Source of the DNA: an uncultured Alphaproteobacteria bacterium
GTDB lineage: Bacteria > Pseudomonadota > Alphaproteobacteria > HIMB59 > GCA-002718135
Length of the DNA: 39,308 nucleotides
Assembly: GCA_902514875.1 (NCBI GenBank)
Contig: CABXSY010000013.1
Span: 1-39,308, forward strand
Reading direction: 5' to 3'
Shown here: positions 8,736 to 17,783 of the stretch, piece by piece
Layout of the letters: each line of letters begins with the position of its first letter
Numbering within the stretch: position 1 is the first letter of the stretch
Notes under the pieces: generated by a model
Seen by the model: the letters and a program-made list of their open reading frames with translations, nothing else
Database searches by the model: none
Told to the model about the DNA's origin: nothing
Program-made: the position numbers and the translations under genes

Positions 8736-9287
8736 ATGACAATTAAATCAATTACTATCTATTGTTCATCTTCAGATAAATTAAGTAATAAATACTATCA
8801 AGATGCAGAAGAAATTAGCAAATTAATATCATCATTTAAAATAAATATTGTCTACGGTGGGGCAAAAGTTGGTATTATGGGCGTGGTTGCTAAGACAGCA
8901 AAAAAATATAAAAATAGAGTAATGGGAGTAATTCCAAATTTTTTATCTGATAGAGAAATAATTTTTGAAAATATAGATGAATTAAAAATAGTGGATAATA
9001 TGTCTGAAAGAAAAAAATTACTATTTGAATTAGGTGATGCATATTTAGCATTACCAGGTGGAACAGGAACTTTAGAAGAAATAGTAGAAGTTGTATCTTG
9101 GAAAATAATGGGGATTCATAATAAACCAATAATATTTTTTAATAAAAATAATTTCTGGGATAATCTATTTCAACAATTTAAATTTTTTGAAGATGAAAAA
9201 TTTTCAAATAAAAATTTACAAAACAGTTTTCACATTATAGATACGGTTGATCAATTAAAAAATATATTAATTAAATGGCAAAAATAA
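8736..9287 (+). CDS. LOG-family protein (cytokinin riboside 5'-monophosphate phosphoribohydrolase type)
   Basis: A 183-residue Rossmann-fold protein of the TIGR00730/LOG family. The start [10 protein letters not shown] and [14 protein letters not shown] form the nucleotide-binding loops. MSERKK (89-94) and PGGTGTLEE (107-115) are the two catalytic or signature motifs of LOG enzymes, which release the base from nucleoside 5'-monophosphates. In bacteria these proteins are often misnamed lysine decarboxylases; that motif alone does not show decarboxylase activity. Its last codons overlap the icd start by 13 bp, so it is probably co-transcribed with icd. Physiological substrate is uncertain. Confidence 0.88.
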   Translation: MTIKSITIYCSSSDKLSNKYYQDAEEISKLISSFKINIVYGGAKVGIMGVVAKTAKKYKNRVMGVIPNFLSDREIIFENIDELKIVDNMSERKKLLFELGDAYLALPGGTGTLEEIVEVVSWKIMGIHNKPIIFFNKNNFWDNLFQQFKFFEDEKFSNKNLQNSFHIIDTVDQLKNILIKWQK

Positions 9288-10483
9288 AAGTTAAAAACCC
9301 TGTAGTTGAAATGGATGGAGATGAAATGACCAGAATTATCTGGGAGTACATCAAAAAACAATTAATTTTGCCCTATCTTGATATAGACATCAAATATTTT
9401 GATCTTGGAGTAATTAAAAGAGATGAGACAAATGATCAAATCACCATAGATGCTGCTGAGGCAGTGAAAAAATATGGTGTAGGAATAAAATGCGCAACAA
9501 TTACTCCTGATGAAAATCGAGTAGAGGAATTCAAATTAAAACAAATGTGGCGTTCTCCGAATGGAACAATAAGAAATATACTGGGAGGAACAATATTTAG
9601 ACAGCCAATTATATGCAAAAATGTTCCAAGAATAATCACAAACTGGAATCATCCAATTGTAGTTGCTAGACATGCCTTTGGTGATCAATATAGAGCGACT
9701 GACACATTAATTAATAAACCAGGAACTCTTAAAATGGTTTTTAAACCTAAAGATGGATCTGAAGGATTTACAAAAGATGTATATGAATTTGAAAAACCTG
9801 GTGTAGCCCTATCAATGTATAATTTAGATAATTCAATTAAAGACTTTGCTAGAGCTTGTTTTAATTATGGACTTAACCTTGGTTGGCCAGTTTACCTTTC
9901 TACTAAAAATACTATTTTAAAAGTCTACGATGGAAGATTTAAAGATTTATTTCAGGATGTATTTGATACTGAATTTAAAAATAAGTTTAAAGAAAAAGAC
10001 ATAGTTTATGAGCATAGATTAATCGATGATATGGTGGCCTCAGCTTTAAAATGGGAGGGTAATTTTATTTGGGCTTGTAAAAATTATGATGGAGATGTTC
10101 AATCAGATTCAGTTGCTCAAGGATTTGGATCACTAGGTTTAATGACAAGTGTGTTAATGACCCCAGATGGTAAAACAGTAGAAGCTGAGGCTGCACATGG
10201 AACTGTTACAAGACATTATAGAAATCATCAGAAAGGTATAGAAACTTCAACTAATCCTATTGCATCAATCTTTGCTTGGACAAGAGGTTTAAGTTTTAGA
10301 GGAGAATTTGATGGTAATAATGAATTAATAAATTTTGCTAAAAAATTAGAAGAAACGTGTATCAAAACTGTAGAAAGTGGTGAAATGACAAAAGATCTAG
10401 CAATATTAATTAAAAAAAATCAGAAATGGTTAAACACTCAAGATTTTTTAAGCGCAATAAAAAACAATTTTCAAATTAACTAA
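9275..10483 (+). CDS. icd: Isocitrate dehydrogenase, NADP-dependent (dimeric, eukaryote-like type)
   Basis: Oxidative decarboxylation of isocitrate to 2-oxoglutarate in the TCA cycle, making NADPH. The 402 residues and the opening ([19 protein letters not shown]) place it in the homodimeric subfamily shared by alphaproteobacteria and eukaryotes, distinct from the E. coli type. Further marks are the substrate loop [18 protein letters not shown] (about 95-112), [11 protein letters not shown], the metal-binding Asp region YDGDVQSD (about 270-277), and the NADP-site GTVTRHYR. The gene starts inside the end of the LOG gene and its last 8 bp overlap the 3' end of the convergent alaS gene. Confidence 0.97.
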   Translation: MAKIKVKNPVVEMDGDEMTRIIWEYIKKQLILPYLDIDIKYFDLGVIKRDETNDQITIDAAEAVKKYGVGIKCATITPDENRVEEFKLKQMWRSPNGTIRNILGGTIFRQPIICKNVPRIITNWNHPIVVARHAFGDQYRATDTLINKPGTLKMVFKPKDGSEGFTKDVYEFEKPGVALSMYNLDNSIKDFARACFNYGLNLGWPVYLSTKNTILKVYDGRFKDLFQDVFDTEFKNKFKEKDIVYEHRLIDDMVASALKWEGNFIWACKNYDGDVQSDSVAQGFGSLGLMTSVLMTPDGKTVEAEAAHGTVTRHYRNHQKGIETSTNPIASIFAWTRGLSFRGEFDGNNELINFAKKLEETCIKTVESGEMTKDLAILIKKNQKWLNTQDFLSAIKNNFQIN

Positions 10484-13148
10484 TAGAATTTAATTTATCT
10501 TCTACGTATTTTAAACTTTCATTAATTTTACTAAGATCTGATCCCCCTCCTTGAGCAAGATCTTTTCTACCACCCCCACCCTTGCCACCTAAAATAATCG
10601 AAATTTCTCTTATTTCTTTTGAAGCATCAAATAGATCTGTAATATCTTCAGTAACTCCTAGCACTATAGATAGTTTGTTATTATTATTTGAAATTATTAA
10701 CGAAACACTATTTTTGTTATATTGTTTTTTTTGCTCATCAATAAATGTTTTCAAAGATTTATTAGGGTAGTCTTCAGCAATCAAGTATATAAAATTTAAT
10801 TCTTTGATTTTTTTTACAACAATATTATCAATATTTTTTGATATAGACATATTTTGTTTTAATTTTTCGTATATATGAATTAATTCTTTAATTAACAAAC
10901 CTTTGTCTTCAAATTGATTTTTAAAATTATAATCAGCATTAATAATTTTAATTTTATTCTTTAAATCTTCAATTTGATTATCTTGGTTTTTATTTTTTTC
11001 TAATAAATTTCTTTCTATTTCTTTAAAATATTTATTCACTGCAACATTAGATACAGCTTCTATTCTTCTTATTCCAGACGCAACACTAGATTGATTAGTT
11101 ATTTTAAATTTACTTATTTCCCCTAATTTAACAACATGAGTTCCTCCGCATAATTCTTTTGAAAAGAATGATTCATTTTCTTGACCCATTGTTACTACTC
11201 TTACTTCATCACTATATTTTTCTCCAAACAATGCCGTCGCACCTTCTTCAATAGCTTTTTTTTGATCTACAATTTTAATTTCAACAATTCCATTTTTTTG
11301 AATTTGATCATTTACAATTTCTTCAATATTCGTGAGTTGATCTTTTTCAATTGGATTATTGTGATTAAAATCAAATCTAAGTTTTTCAGAATTTACAAGT
11401 GAGCCCTTCTGCGTGACATGCTTGCCCAGTATTTTTCTTAGAGCAGCGTGTAATAAATGAGTTGAAGAATGATTATATTTAATAAAATCTCTATTCACTT
11501 TATTAATGTTTGCTTTAATGGTATCTTCAACTTCGCATTCACCACTAATTACTTTACCTTTGTGAAGAAAATAGTTTCCAAATATTTTTGTAGTATTCAT
11601 AACTTCAAACTTAAAGTTATCATTTGCAAAAAAACCCTGATCTCCCACCTGACCACCACTTTCTCCATAAAAAGGTGTTTGATTTAATATTATAATTGCT
11701 TCTTGATCTTTTTTAATTTTATCTACTGACTTACTTTCTGATATGATTGAAATTATTTTACAATCAGCTTCCATATCAGAATATCCTAAAAATTCTGTTG
11801 GCTCTATTTTAGAAGTTATTTCAAACCAAATGCTTTCATCCTCGATATCTCCTGTACCTTTCCAACTTTGTCTCGCTTTTTCCTTTTGATATAACATTTT
11901 TTGTTCAAATGTATTTATATCGACTTCAATATTTTTACTTTTCAAATAATCTTGTGTTAAATCTAATGGAAATCCATAGGTGTCGTATAATTTAAATGCC
12001 ACTTCTCCATTAAATATATTTGTTGAGTTAGAAATTTCCTCATCTAAAATTTTTATTCCTTTTTCAACAGTTTCCTTAAATTTAGTTTCTTCATTCATTA
12101 ATGTATTAGTGATCAGATCTTTTGCTCTATCTAATTCAGGATATGAATTTTTAATTCCATCTAAAAAAATAGGGAATAGCTTATGAAAAACAGGCTCTTT
12201 ATTACCTAAAGAATGAGCGTGTCGCATTCCCCTTCTCATTATTCTTCGTAAGACATATCCTCTACCTTCATTTGAAGGCATAACTCCATCTGCAATTAAA
12301 AAAGAGGAGGATTTTAAGTGATCTGCAATTACTCTATGACTAGGATTTGTTATTGAACTTTCATCGCCACATAGTTTCGTTGATTCGTTTATAATCGGTT
12401 GAAATAAATCTGTTGAATAATTATCGTTAGAACCATCTAAAAGAGCTGTCATTCTTTCTAATCCCATTCCAGTATCAATGGAGGGTTTTGGTAGATTTAT
12501 TCTCTCAGATTTAGATATCTGCTCATATTGCATAAATACCAAATTCCATATTTCTATAAATCTATCACCATCTTCGTTTGGAGAACCTGGAGGGCCTCCT
12601 TCGTATTTATCACCATGATCATAAAATATTTCAGAACATGGACCGCAAGGACCAGTTTCACCCATTGACCAAAAATTATCAGATGTACTAATTTTAATAA
12701 TTTTATTTTCAGATAATCCAGCTATTTTTTTCCATAAATCAAAAGCTTCCTGATCATCAGAATAAACAGTTACTAATAGTCTATCTTTATTTATTGAATA
12801 TTCTTTGGTAATCAGATTCCAAGCTAGTTCTATGGCTAACTCTTTAAAATAATCTCCAAAAGAGAAATTACCTAACATTTCAAAAAAAGTATGATGTCTT
12901 GTCGTGTATCCTACATTTTCTAAATCATTGTGCTTACCGCCTGCTCTTACACATTTTTGAGCAGTAGTCGCTCTGTTGTAATCTCTTAACTCTTTACCTG
13001 TAAAAATGTTTTTAAATTGTACCATTCCAGAGTTAGCAAACATTAGAGTAGGATCATTATCTGGTACTAGAGAACTAGAATGGATAACCTCATGTCCATT
13101 TTTTTTAAAATAATTGAGAAATGTTGACCTAATCTGATTTGAATTCAT
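10476..13148 (-). CDS. alaS: Alanyl-tRNA synthetase
   Basis: Charges tRNA-Ala with alanine; full length at 890 residues (E. coli 876). The aminoacylation domain is at the N-terminus, from [16 protein letters not shown] through [20 protein letters not shown] and [15 protein letters not shown]. The editing domain carries the zinc-site [13 protein letters not shown] and [11 protein letters not shown]. The C-terminal C-Ala domain ends with the glycine-rich [16 protein letters not shown]. It lies 86 bp downstream of the recA stop; a rho-independent terminator in that gap separates the transcription units. Its 3' end overlaps icd by 8 bp on the opposite strand. Confidence 0.98.
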   Translation of the reverse strand: MNSNQIRSTFLNYFKKNGHEVIHSSSLVPDNDPTLMFANSGMVQFKNIFTGKELRDYNRATTAQKCVRAGGKHNDLENVGYTTRHHTFFEMLGNFSFGDYFKELAIELAWNLITKEYSINKDRLLVTVYSDDQEAFDLWKKIAGLSENKIIKISTSDNFWSMGETGPCGPCSEIFYDHGDKYEGGPPGSPNEDGDRFIEIWNLVFMQYEQISKSERINLPKPSIDTGMGLERMTALLDGSNDNYSTDLFQPIINESTKLCGDESSITNPSHRVIADHLKSSSFLIADGVMPSNEGRGYVLRRIMRRGMRHAHSLGNKEPVFHKLFPIFLDGIKNSYPELDRAKDLITNTLMNEETKFKETVEKGIKILDEEISNSTNIFNGEVAFKLYDTYGFPLDLTQDYLKSKNIEVDINTFEQKMLYQKEKARQSWKGTGDIEDESIWFEITSKIEPTEFLGYSDMEADCKIISIISESKSVDKIKKDQEAIIILNQTPFYGESGGQVGDQGFFANDNFKFEVMNTTKIFGNYFLHKGKVISGECEVEDTIKANINKVNRDFIKYNHSSTHLLHAALRKILGKHVTQKGSLVNSEKLRFDFNHNNPIEKDQLTNIEEIVNDQIQKNGIVEIKIVDQKKAIEEGATALFGEKYSDEVRVVTMGQENESFFSKELCGGTHVVKLGEISKFKITNQSSVASGIRRIEAVSNVAVNKYFKEIERNLLEKNKNQDNQIEDLKNKIKIINADYNFKNQFEDKGLLIKELIHIYEKLKQNMSISKNIDNIVVKKIKELNFIYLIAEDYPNKSLKTFIDEQKKQYNKNSVSLIISNNNNKLSIVLGVTEDITDLFDASKEIREISIILGGKGGGGRKDLAQGGGSDLSKINESLKYVEDKLNSIS

Positions 13149-13186
13149 GAAAAGGTATTATAACTTGAAAACTCTAATGTCTAAAT

Positions 13187-13215
13187 AAAAAAAGCGCCTA
13201 TTTTGAAATAGGCGC
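13187..13215 (-). terminator. Rho-independent terminator of recA
   Basis: Just past the recA stop the minus strand contains a 10-bp GC-containing inverted repeat, GCGCCTATTT/AAATAGGCGC (13194-13203 and 13206-13215), followed immediately by seven T residues on the minus strand (13187-13193). The U-tract lies only on the recA side; the opposite strand has no T-run after the hairpin. It therefore terminates recA before alaS. It is the only textbook terminator found in the window. Confidence 0.9.
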
Positions 13216-13234
13216 AAAACAAAAATAATGTTTA

Positions 13235-14347
13235 CTATTCTTTTATTTCTTCAACTTCTTTAGCTTCTTTTTCTTTTTCTTTATTCTCTACTTTTCCTTC
13301 CATCATAGCTTTTTCAACTATTCCAGCATTTTGTAGAATTTGATTTTCAATTTCTTTAGCTATAGTAGGATTATCGTTAAGAAAATTTTTAACGTTTTCT
13401 CTACCTTGTCCTATTTTAGTATTTTTGTATGCAAACCATGATCCTGATTTATCAATAATTTCCGCTTTGACACCTAAATCAACTAATTCACCTAGTTTAG
13501 ATATCCCCTCTCCGTACATTATATCAAATTCAACAACTTTGAATGGAGGAGCGACTTTATTTTTAACTATCTTTACTCTAGTTTGATTTCCGATGATTTC
13601 ATCTTTATCTTTAATTGCGCCAATTCTTCTAATATCCATTCTTACAGAAGAATAAAATTTTAAAGCATTACCGCCTGTAGTTGTCTCAGGACTACCAAAC
13701 ATAACTCCAATTTTCATTCTAAGTTGATTTATGAATACAACTAGAGTGTTTGATTGGGAGATAGAACTTGTAAGTTTTCTTAAGGCCTGACTCATCAATC
13801 TTGCTTGCAAACCAGGTAATGAATCTCCCATATCACCTTCTAGTTCAGCTCTTGGTACAAGTGCCGCAACTGAGTCAATAATTAGTACATCAATACCTCC
13901 AGATTTAATTAAAGAATCAGCAATTTCTAAACCTTGTTCCCCTGTATCAGGCTGAGAGATTAATAATTCTTCTAAATTTACACCTAGTTTCTTTGCATAT
14001 GCTGGATCTAGAGCATGCTCTGCATCAATAAATGCACAATTACCACCTTGTTTTTGTGACTCTGCAACAATATGAGTGGCTAAAGTAGTTTTACCAGAAC
14101 TCTCTGGCCCATAAATCTCAATAATTCTTCCTTTTGGAACTCCTCCTATACCGAGAGCTATATCAAGACCTAATGAACCAGTAGATATTGCTTCAATATC
14201 TACGTTTGTTTTAGAACCCAATTTCATTATTGAGCCTTTTCCATAATTTTTCTCTATTAGGCTTACAGCGGCTTCTAGAGATTTATTTCTATTTTCTTTA
14301 TCCATTGAATTTTCGTTATTTACTACTTTTAATTTAGCTTGAGACAT
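13235..14347 (-). CDS. recA: Recombinase RecA
   Basis: ATP-dependent strand-exchange protein for homologous recombination and coprotease for LexA self-cleavage. The 370 residues include the Walker A motif GPESSGKTT (80-88), the following [19 protein letters not shown] segment with Walker B, loop L1/L2 regions ([17 protein letters not shown], and [18 protein letters not shown]), and a highly acidic Glu/Lys-rich tail typical of RecA. The start is supported by GGAG at 14355-14358, 7 nt upstream. Regulation is visible: a LexA-type box sits about 86 bp upstream of the start codon and a terminator lies after the stop. Confidence 0.99.
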   Translation of the reverse strand: MSQAKLKVVNNENSMDKENRNKSLEAAVSLIEKNYGKGSIMKLGSKTNVDIEAISTGSLGLDIALGIGGVPKGRIIEIYGPESSGKTTLATHIVAESQKQGGNCAFIDAEHALDPAYAKKLGVNLEELLISQPDTGEQGLEIADSLIKSGGIDVLIIDSVAALVPRAELEGDMGDSLPGLQARLMSQALRKLTSSISQSNTLVVFINQLRMKIGVMFGSPETTTGGNALKFYSSVRMDIRRIGAIKDKDEIIGNQTRVKIVKNKVAPPFKVVEFDIMYGEGISKLGELVDLGVKAEIIDKSGSWFAYKNTKIGQGRENVKNFLNDNPTIAKEIENQILQNAGIVEKAMMEGKVENKEKEKEAKEVEEIKE

Positions 14348-14417
14348 TACATTTCTCCATTAATTTCCTATGTTTTTATTAAGATTCTTGCAAATCTTGT
14401 TTACTTGTACACGTTTT

Positions 14418-14447
14418 GTTCTATTTTTAAAAGTTCTATTTTTGTTC
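14418..14447 (-). promoter_or_regulatory. LexA (SOS) box upstream of recA
   Basis: The plus strand reads GTTC-N7-GTTC at 14433-14447, the direct-repeat operator known for LexA of alphaproteobacteria (GAAC-N7-GAAC when read toward recA). A third GTTC occurs at 14418-14421, so the 11-mer GTTCTATTTTT is present twice (14418-14428 and 14433-14443) with a 15-bp period. The position, about 70-100 bp upstream of the recA start, fits SOS control of recA. No lexA gene is in the window. Confidence 0.75.
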
Positions 14448-14562
14448 TTTTATGAAAATTTTATTAACATATTGAAAAATATGAATTATTTATAATTAAT
14501 AAAATTTCAATATTGCTTGAATAAATAAAATCTTTTGATAAGTCAGCAAAGTTTTAAAAATT

Positions 14563-14970
14563 ATGACCAAATTGCCTAAAAATTATAAACCAACTCAGAA
14601 AGAAAAATTCATGAATGCCAAAATGAAAGAATATTTTAGGCAAAAATTAGTAAATTGGAAAAAAGATTTACTCAAAGAGTCGTCTCAAACTTTAAATAAT
14701 CTTCAGAATGAGAATGAAGCAAAACCCGATATAACTGATAGAGCATCTGAAGAAATAGATAGATCATTCGAACTTAGAACAAGAGATAGAGAAAGAAAAC
14801 TAATTAATAAAATTGATGCTGCTCTTCAAAGAATTGAAGACGGGTCATATGGGTATTGTGATGAAACAGGTGATCCAATAAGTATCAAAAGATTAGAAGC
14901 AAGACCAGTTGCAACATTGAGTTTAGAAGCTCAAGAAATGCATGAAAAAGCAGAAAAAAGAATAAGCTAA
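14563..14970 (+). CDS. dksA: RNA polymerase-binding transcription factor DksA
   Basis: A 135-residue DksA/TraR-family protein that would bind the RNA polymerase secondary channel and, with ppGpp, retune rRNA and amino-acid promoters. The N-terminal half is the coiled coil, with the acidic tip region KPDITDRASEEIDRSFELR. The C-terminal globular domain is IEDGSYGYCDETGDPISIKR and RLEARPVATLSLEAQEMHEK. Only the first cysteine of the usual four-Cys zinc site is kept (YGYC); the other three are Thr, Ser and Ala or similar. This cysteine-poor form is common in alphaproteobacteria. The DUF3553 and moaA genes follow closely and are probably in the same transcript. Confidence 0.93.
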   Translation: MTKLPKNYKPTQKEKFMNAKMKEYFRQKLVNWKKDLLKESSQTLNNLQNENEAKPDITDRASEEIDRSFELRTRDRERKLINKIDAALQRIEDGSYGYCDETGDPISIKRLEARPVATLSLEAQEMHEKAEKRIS

Positions 14971-14981
14971 TTTTATTTTAA

Positions 14982-15179
14982 ATGTCAGATTTTTATGTAG
15001 GTGATCTTACACCAGGTACTTTTGTTATAAATGTCAGTAAAGAAAAAGAATGGGGAATTGGTCAAGTTCAATCATGTATTAACAATATCGTTACAATAAA
15101 TTTTGAAAATGTTGGAAAAAAAACTATTAACCCTAAAGAAGTTGAATTAAAAATAATTAATATAAATGCAACTAATTGA
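14982..15179 (+). CDS. DUF3553 family small protein
   Basis: A 65-residue protein with the DUF3553 pattern: PGTFVINVSKEKEWGIGQVQ (about 11-30), then a short SH3/KOW-like beta barrel ending in VTINFENVGKKTIN. This resembles the small CarD/UvrD C-terminal-like Tudor folds that bind RNA polymerase or nucleic acid partners, but no function is established for the stand-alone form. It starts 11 bp after dksA and overlaps moaA by 14 bp. This suggests co-translation with moaA, though no biochemical link is known. Confidence 0.8.
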   Translation: MSDFYVGDLTPGTFVINVSKEKEWGIGQVQSCINNIVTINFENVGKKTINPKEVELKIININATN

Positions 15180-16158
15180 TCAATATTTAAGAAAAGTAAA
15201 CTACCTAAGAGTATCTGTTACTGATAGATGTGATTTGAGATGTGTTTATTGTATGAAAGAAAAGATGCAATTTCTTCCGCGAAAAGACATACTGACTTTA
15301 GAAGAAATTGAAAGATTGTGTGACAATTTTATAGAACTTGGAGTTGAAAAAATTAGATTAACAGGGGGTGAACCTTTGGTAAGAAATGATATTATAAAAT
15401 TAATTGAAAAACTTAATAATAAAAAAGAGAAAACAAATCTGAAAGAGATTACACTCACAACTAATGGAACACTATTAAAAAAATATGCAAAACAACTAAA
15501 GCTAAATGGCATTAATAGGATTAATGTTTCTCTAGATACAATTAATCCTGAAAAATATAATAAAATAACAAGATTTGGAAATATTGAAAAAGTTTTTGAT
15601 GGAATTAATGAAGCACTTGATTCCAATATAAAAATAAAAATTAATACTGTAGTAATAAAAGATTTTAATGAAAATGAAATTGAAGAATTAATTAATTGGA
15701 CTAGTAATAAAAAAATTGATCTTACATTTATTGAAGTAATGCCAATGGAAGAAACTGATATATCTAGAGAGTATCAGTTTATATCACTATCTGACACTTT
15801 TGAAAAACTAGATAAAATATATAAATTTTCTAAAATTGATTACAGTACTGGAGGTCCAGCTAGATTTTATACTAGTGATTTGGTTTCTAATAAAATTGGG
15901 TTTATAAGTCCTTTAACAAATAATTTTTGTGCCTCTTGCAATAGGGTAAGAATATCAAGTACTGGTAAACTTTTTATGTGCCTTGGTCAGAATGACTTTG
16001 TTGATTTTATAGATATAATGAGAAAAGATTATAGTGATGATTATATAAAAGAAAAAATTAAATTTGCTCTTAATATTAAACCAAAACAACATGATTTTAT
16101 GATTGGAGCAAAGATTAATAAATATATGAAAAGACACATGAACGTAACAGGTGGATAA
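15166..16158 (+). CDS. moaA: GTP 3',8-cyclase MoaA (molybdenum cofactor synthesis)
   Basis: A radical SAM enzyme that rearranges GTP to (8S)-3',8-cyclo-GTP, the first step of molybdopterin synthesis. The 330 residues contain the N-terminal radical-SAM cluster CDLRCVYC (Cys22, 26, 29), the SAM-binding RLTGGEPLVR, and the C-terminal second [4Fe-4S] site NNFCASCNRVRISSTGKLF with a further Cys in FMCLG. The conserved C-terminal Gly-Gly is present (VTGG). No other moa/moe gene is nearby, so the pathway must be encoded elsewhere. The stop overlaps the nadK start codon by one base. Confidence 0.97.
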   Translation: MQLIDQYLRKVNYLRVSVTDRCDLRCVYCMKEKMQFLPRKDILTLEEIERLCDNFIELGVEKIRLTGGEPLVRNDIIKLIEKLNNKKEKTNLKEITLTTNGTLLKKYAKQLKLNGINRINVSLDTINPEKYNKITRFGNIEKVFDGINEALDSNIKIKINTVVIKDFNENEIEELINWTSNKKIDLTFIEVMPMEETDISREYQFISLSDTFEKLDKIYKFSKIDYSTGGPARFYTSDLVSNKIGFISPLTNNFCASCNRVRISSTGKLFMCLGQNDFVDFIDIMRKDYSDDYIKEKIKFALNIKPKQHDFMIGAKINKYMKRHMNVTGG

Positions 16159-16916
16159 TGAAATTTCATTTTTTATCATCAAACAATCCTGAAGCTAAAA
16201 ATACAGAAAAAAAACTAACAGAATTATTTGGGCAAAATTCTGTTGAAGATTCCGACTACATTATTCCAATTGGTGGGGATGGATTGCTATTAAAATCACT
16301 GCATAATTTTAATAAACTAAACAAACCATTTTTTGGAATAAACTTTGGCTCAATTGGTTTTTTAATGAATAATCTTAGTAATGAAAATTTAAATGATATG
16401 ATTGTTAATGCTAAAAAATCTACTTTTAAACCATTAAAAATGACTGCAGAAAGTGTTAATAGTGAGATCTTTGAGGCATATGCTTATAATGAAGTTTCTC
16501 TTATGAGGCAGACTCATTTGGCATCAAAAATTAAAATCAAAATAAATGAGAAAGTAAAAATGGAAGAGTTGATATGTGATGGCGTTTTGTTATCTACATC
16601 AGCTGGAAGTACAGCTTATAATCTATCCGCGCACGGTAGCATTCTACCTTTAGACTCAAATATACTTGCATTAACTCCAATCAGTGCCTTTAGACCAAGG
16701 AGATGGAGAGGTGCTCTGTTATCTGAAATTAGTAAAATTGATTTTGAGGTATTAAATAACGATGAACGCTCATCTAGCGTAACAGCAGACAATGTTGAAT
16801 TTAGAGATATTAGTAAAGTGAATATTGTTTCTTCAGAAGAAAATAAATGCACTGTATTGTTCGATAGTAAGCACTCAATTGAGGATAAAATTTTAAATGA
16901 GCAATTTAATTATTAA
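16158..16916 (+). CDS. nadK: NAD kinase
   Basis: Phosphorylates NAD to NADP. At 252 residues it is short but complete for alphaproteobacteria. The hallmark GGDG motif is at 39-42 (IIPIGGDGLLLKSLH), followed by FGINFGSIGFLMN. The NAD-binding block is CDGVLLSTSAGSTAYNLSAHG, and a conserved SAFRPRRWRGALL segment follows. Its start overlaps the moaA stop, so it is the last gene of the dksA-DUF3553-moaA-nadK run. The gene ends 2 bp before the convergent VOC gene, with no obvious terminator hairpin between them. Confidence 0.96.
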   Translation: MKFHFLSSNNPEAKNTEKKLTELFGQNSVEDSDYIIPIGGDGLLLKSLHNFNKLNKPFFGINFGSIGFLMNNLSNENLNDMIVNAKKSTFKPLKMTAESVNSEIFEAYAYNEVSLMRQTHLASKIKIKINEKVKMEELICDGVLLSTSAGSTAYNLSAHGSILPLDSNILALTPISAFRPRRWRGALLSEISKIDFEVLNNDERSSSVTADNVEFRDISKVNIVSSEENKCTVLFDSKHSIEDKILNEQFNY

Positions 16917-16918
16917 GA

Positions 16919-17293
16919 TCAAACTTTTTTAAAAATACAAATCTTGTTGCCGTCTAAATCTCTTAAATATGCATAATAATCTTTACCATGTCTGGGTCCA
17001 GGTACCCCTTCGTCTTTTGCTCCAAGACTAATTCCAATTTTAAAAAATTCATTAACAGTTTTTTTTGAGTTAGCTTTAAAAGTAATCATTGTACCATTTC
17101 CTATAGTTGCCTTTTTTTTGTTATGAGGTTTAATCAAGTATAGTTCTATTTTTTTAGGATTTTCTTTTTTAGCATAACCAAAATAACGATTATGAGATAA
17201 TACTTTTTTAATTTTTAGAGGTTTTAAAATTTTACTATAAAATACTGACGATTTTTTTAAATTATTTGTTCCAATAGTAATAAAAGCAAACAT
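16919..17293 (-). CDS. VOC / glyoxalase-fold protein
   Basis: A 124-residue protein of the vicinal-oxygen-chelate superfamily with two beta-alpha-beta-beta-beta modules. The first begins FITIGTNNLKKSSVFYSKIL; the second contains GISLGAKDEGVPGPRHG and YYAYLRDLDGNKICIF, where Asp-Gly-Asn and the final beta strand are typical. VOC members of this type are usually annotated glyoxalase/bleomycin-resistance/dioxygenase-like; the true activity is unknown. It lies downstream of the tRNA-Leu gene in the same orientation, 11 bp away, and so may be read from the same promoter or from one of its own inside the tRNA region. Confidence 0.8.
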   Translation of the reverse strand: MFAFITIGTNNLKKSSVFYSKILKPLKIKKVLSHNRYFGYAKKENPKKIELYLIKPHNKKKATIGNGTMITFKANSKKTVNEFFKIGISLGAKDEGVPGPRHGKDYYAYLRDLDGNKICIFKKV

Positions 17294-17304
17294 AATTCAG
17301 ATAT

Positions 17305-17583
17305 TGGTAGCCTCGGCCGGACTTGAACCGGCACTCCCAAAAGGGCAAGGATTTTCATACCACCACAGTTTTCACTGCCACCCTATTAAGGTGTTTGTAG
17401 TCTGGACTTTATCTTCACCTATACGGTGCTCCCTGTTAAGTCTCTACACCTTCCTTTTACAAGGCTTGGCTCGGTATTAGCAGTTAAGCCTCCACCGAAT
17501 TTAAGGAGTTCTACTCACGGTCTTTCGACTATGGCACTCAAATTTCTTTAAGTCCTTTGTGTCTACCATTCCACCACGAGGCC
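17305..17583 (-). tRNA. tRNA-Leu(UAA), interrupted by a group I intron
   Basis: Exon 1 is 17550-17583 (34 nt) and exon 2 is 17305-17355 (51 nt). Joined they form an 85-nt class II tRNA. The acceptor stem is GGCCTCG/CGAGGCT with a G-U first pair, A73 and an encoded CCA. The D-arm region is TGGTGGAATGGTAGACAC, the anticodon stem AAGGA/TCCTT, and the loop CTTAAAA, giving anticodon UAA. The long variable arm is GCCCTTTTGGGAGT and the T arm GCCGG-TTCAAGT-CCGGC. Long variable arm, A73 and UAA all agree with leucine. A 194-nt intron splits the gene between U34 and A35. The gene lies between cinA and the VOC gene, on their strand. Confidence 0.95.
17356..17549 (-). ncRNA. Group I (IC3-type) self-splicing intron in tRNA-Leu(UAA)
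   Basis: A compact 194-nt ribozyme with no reading frame. P1 is visible: exon ACUU pairs with intron GAGU, leaving the diagnostic U-G wobble at the 5' splice site, and the intron's last base is G. Core elements in order are a GUC-GAAA-GAC hairpin (P2-like), GAGCCAAGCC, a CCUU-GUAA-AAGG hairpin (P6-like), GGAAGGTGTAGAGACT (5' half of P7), a CACC-GUAUA-GGUG hairpin (P8-like) and AAGATAAAGTCC (3' half of P7, AGUC pairing with GACU). A GNRA-capped GCAGU-GAAA-ACUGU stem (P9) precedes the end. The core strings closely resemble cyanobacterial tRNA-Leu(UAA) introns as I recall them. It must be removed to make a functional tRNA. Confidence 0.93.
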
Positions 17584-17595
17584 ACTTAAAGTCGT

Positions 17596-17625
17596 TATAT
17601 ACAAAAATGTATCAATAAAAAACAA
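17596..17625 (-). promoter_or_regulatory. Possible promoter of tRNA-Leu(UAA)
   Basis: On the minus strand TTGTTT (17620-17625) and TATATA (17596-17601) are 18 nt apart, with the -10 element ending 12 nt before the tRNA 5' end. If real, the intact tRNA has its own promoter inside the 200-bp spacer, downstream of the orphan half. The region is so AT-rich that chance matches are likely. Confidence 0.35.
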
Positions 17626-17783
17626 ATTGTTTCCTTAATTTTTAAGAATATTTATATTTTTCTGTGTCGCAATATTTAAAAAGAAAGTGATACAAGGGCT
17701 ATCAATATTCTAAAAAACGAATCTAGAGGAAAGTTAAATTTTTAATTATTTAGTAATGCGAGGGTTACTTAGTCGGCTAGTCT

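Noticed and set aside
8890-9129. Small membrane-protein-like frame antisense to the LOG gene
   Set aside because: The hydrophobicity comes from the antisense of Lys/Glu-rich codons, and the sense strand has clear LOG-family motifs.
17305-17583. Permuted (two-piece) tmRNA, suggested by a CCA-ending tRNA-like 3' end with a long insert
   Set aside because: The exons join into a complete tRNA with anticodon stem, UAA anticodon and long variable arm, and the insert has group I intron core elements. There is no resume codon or tag peptide frame.
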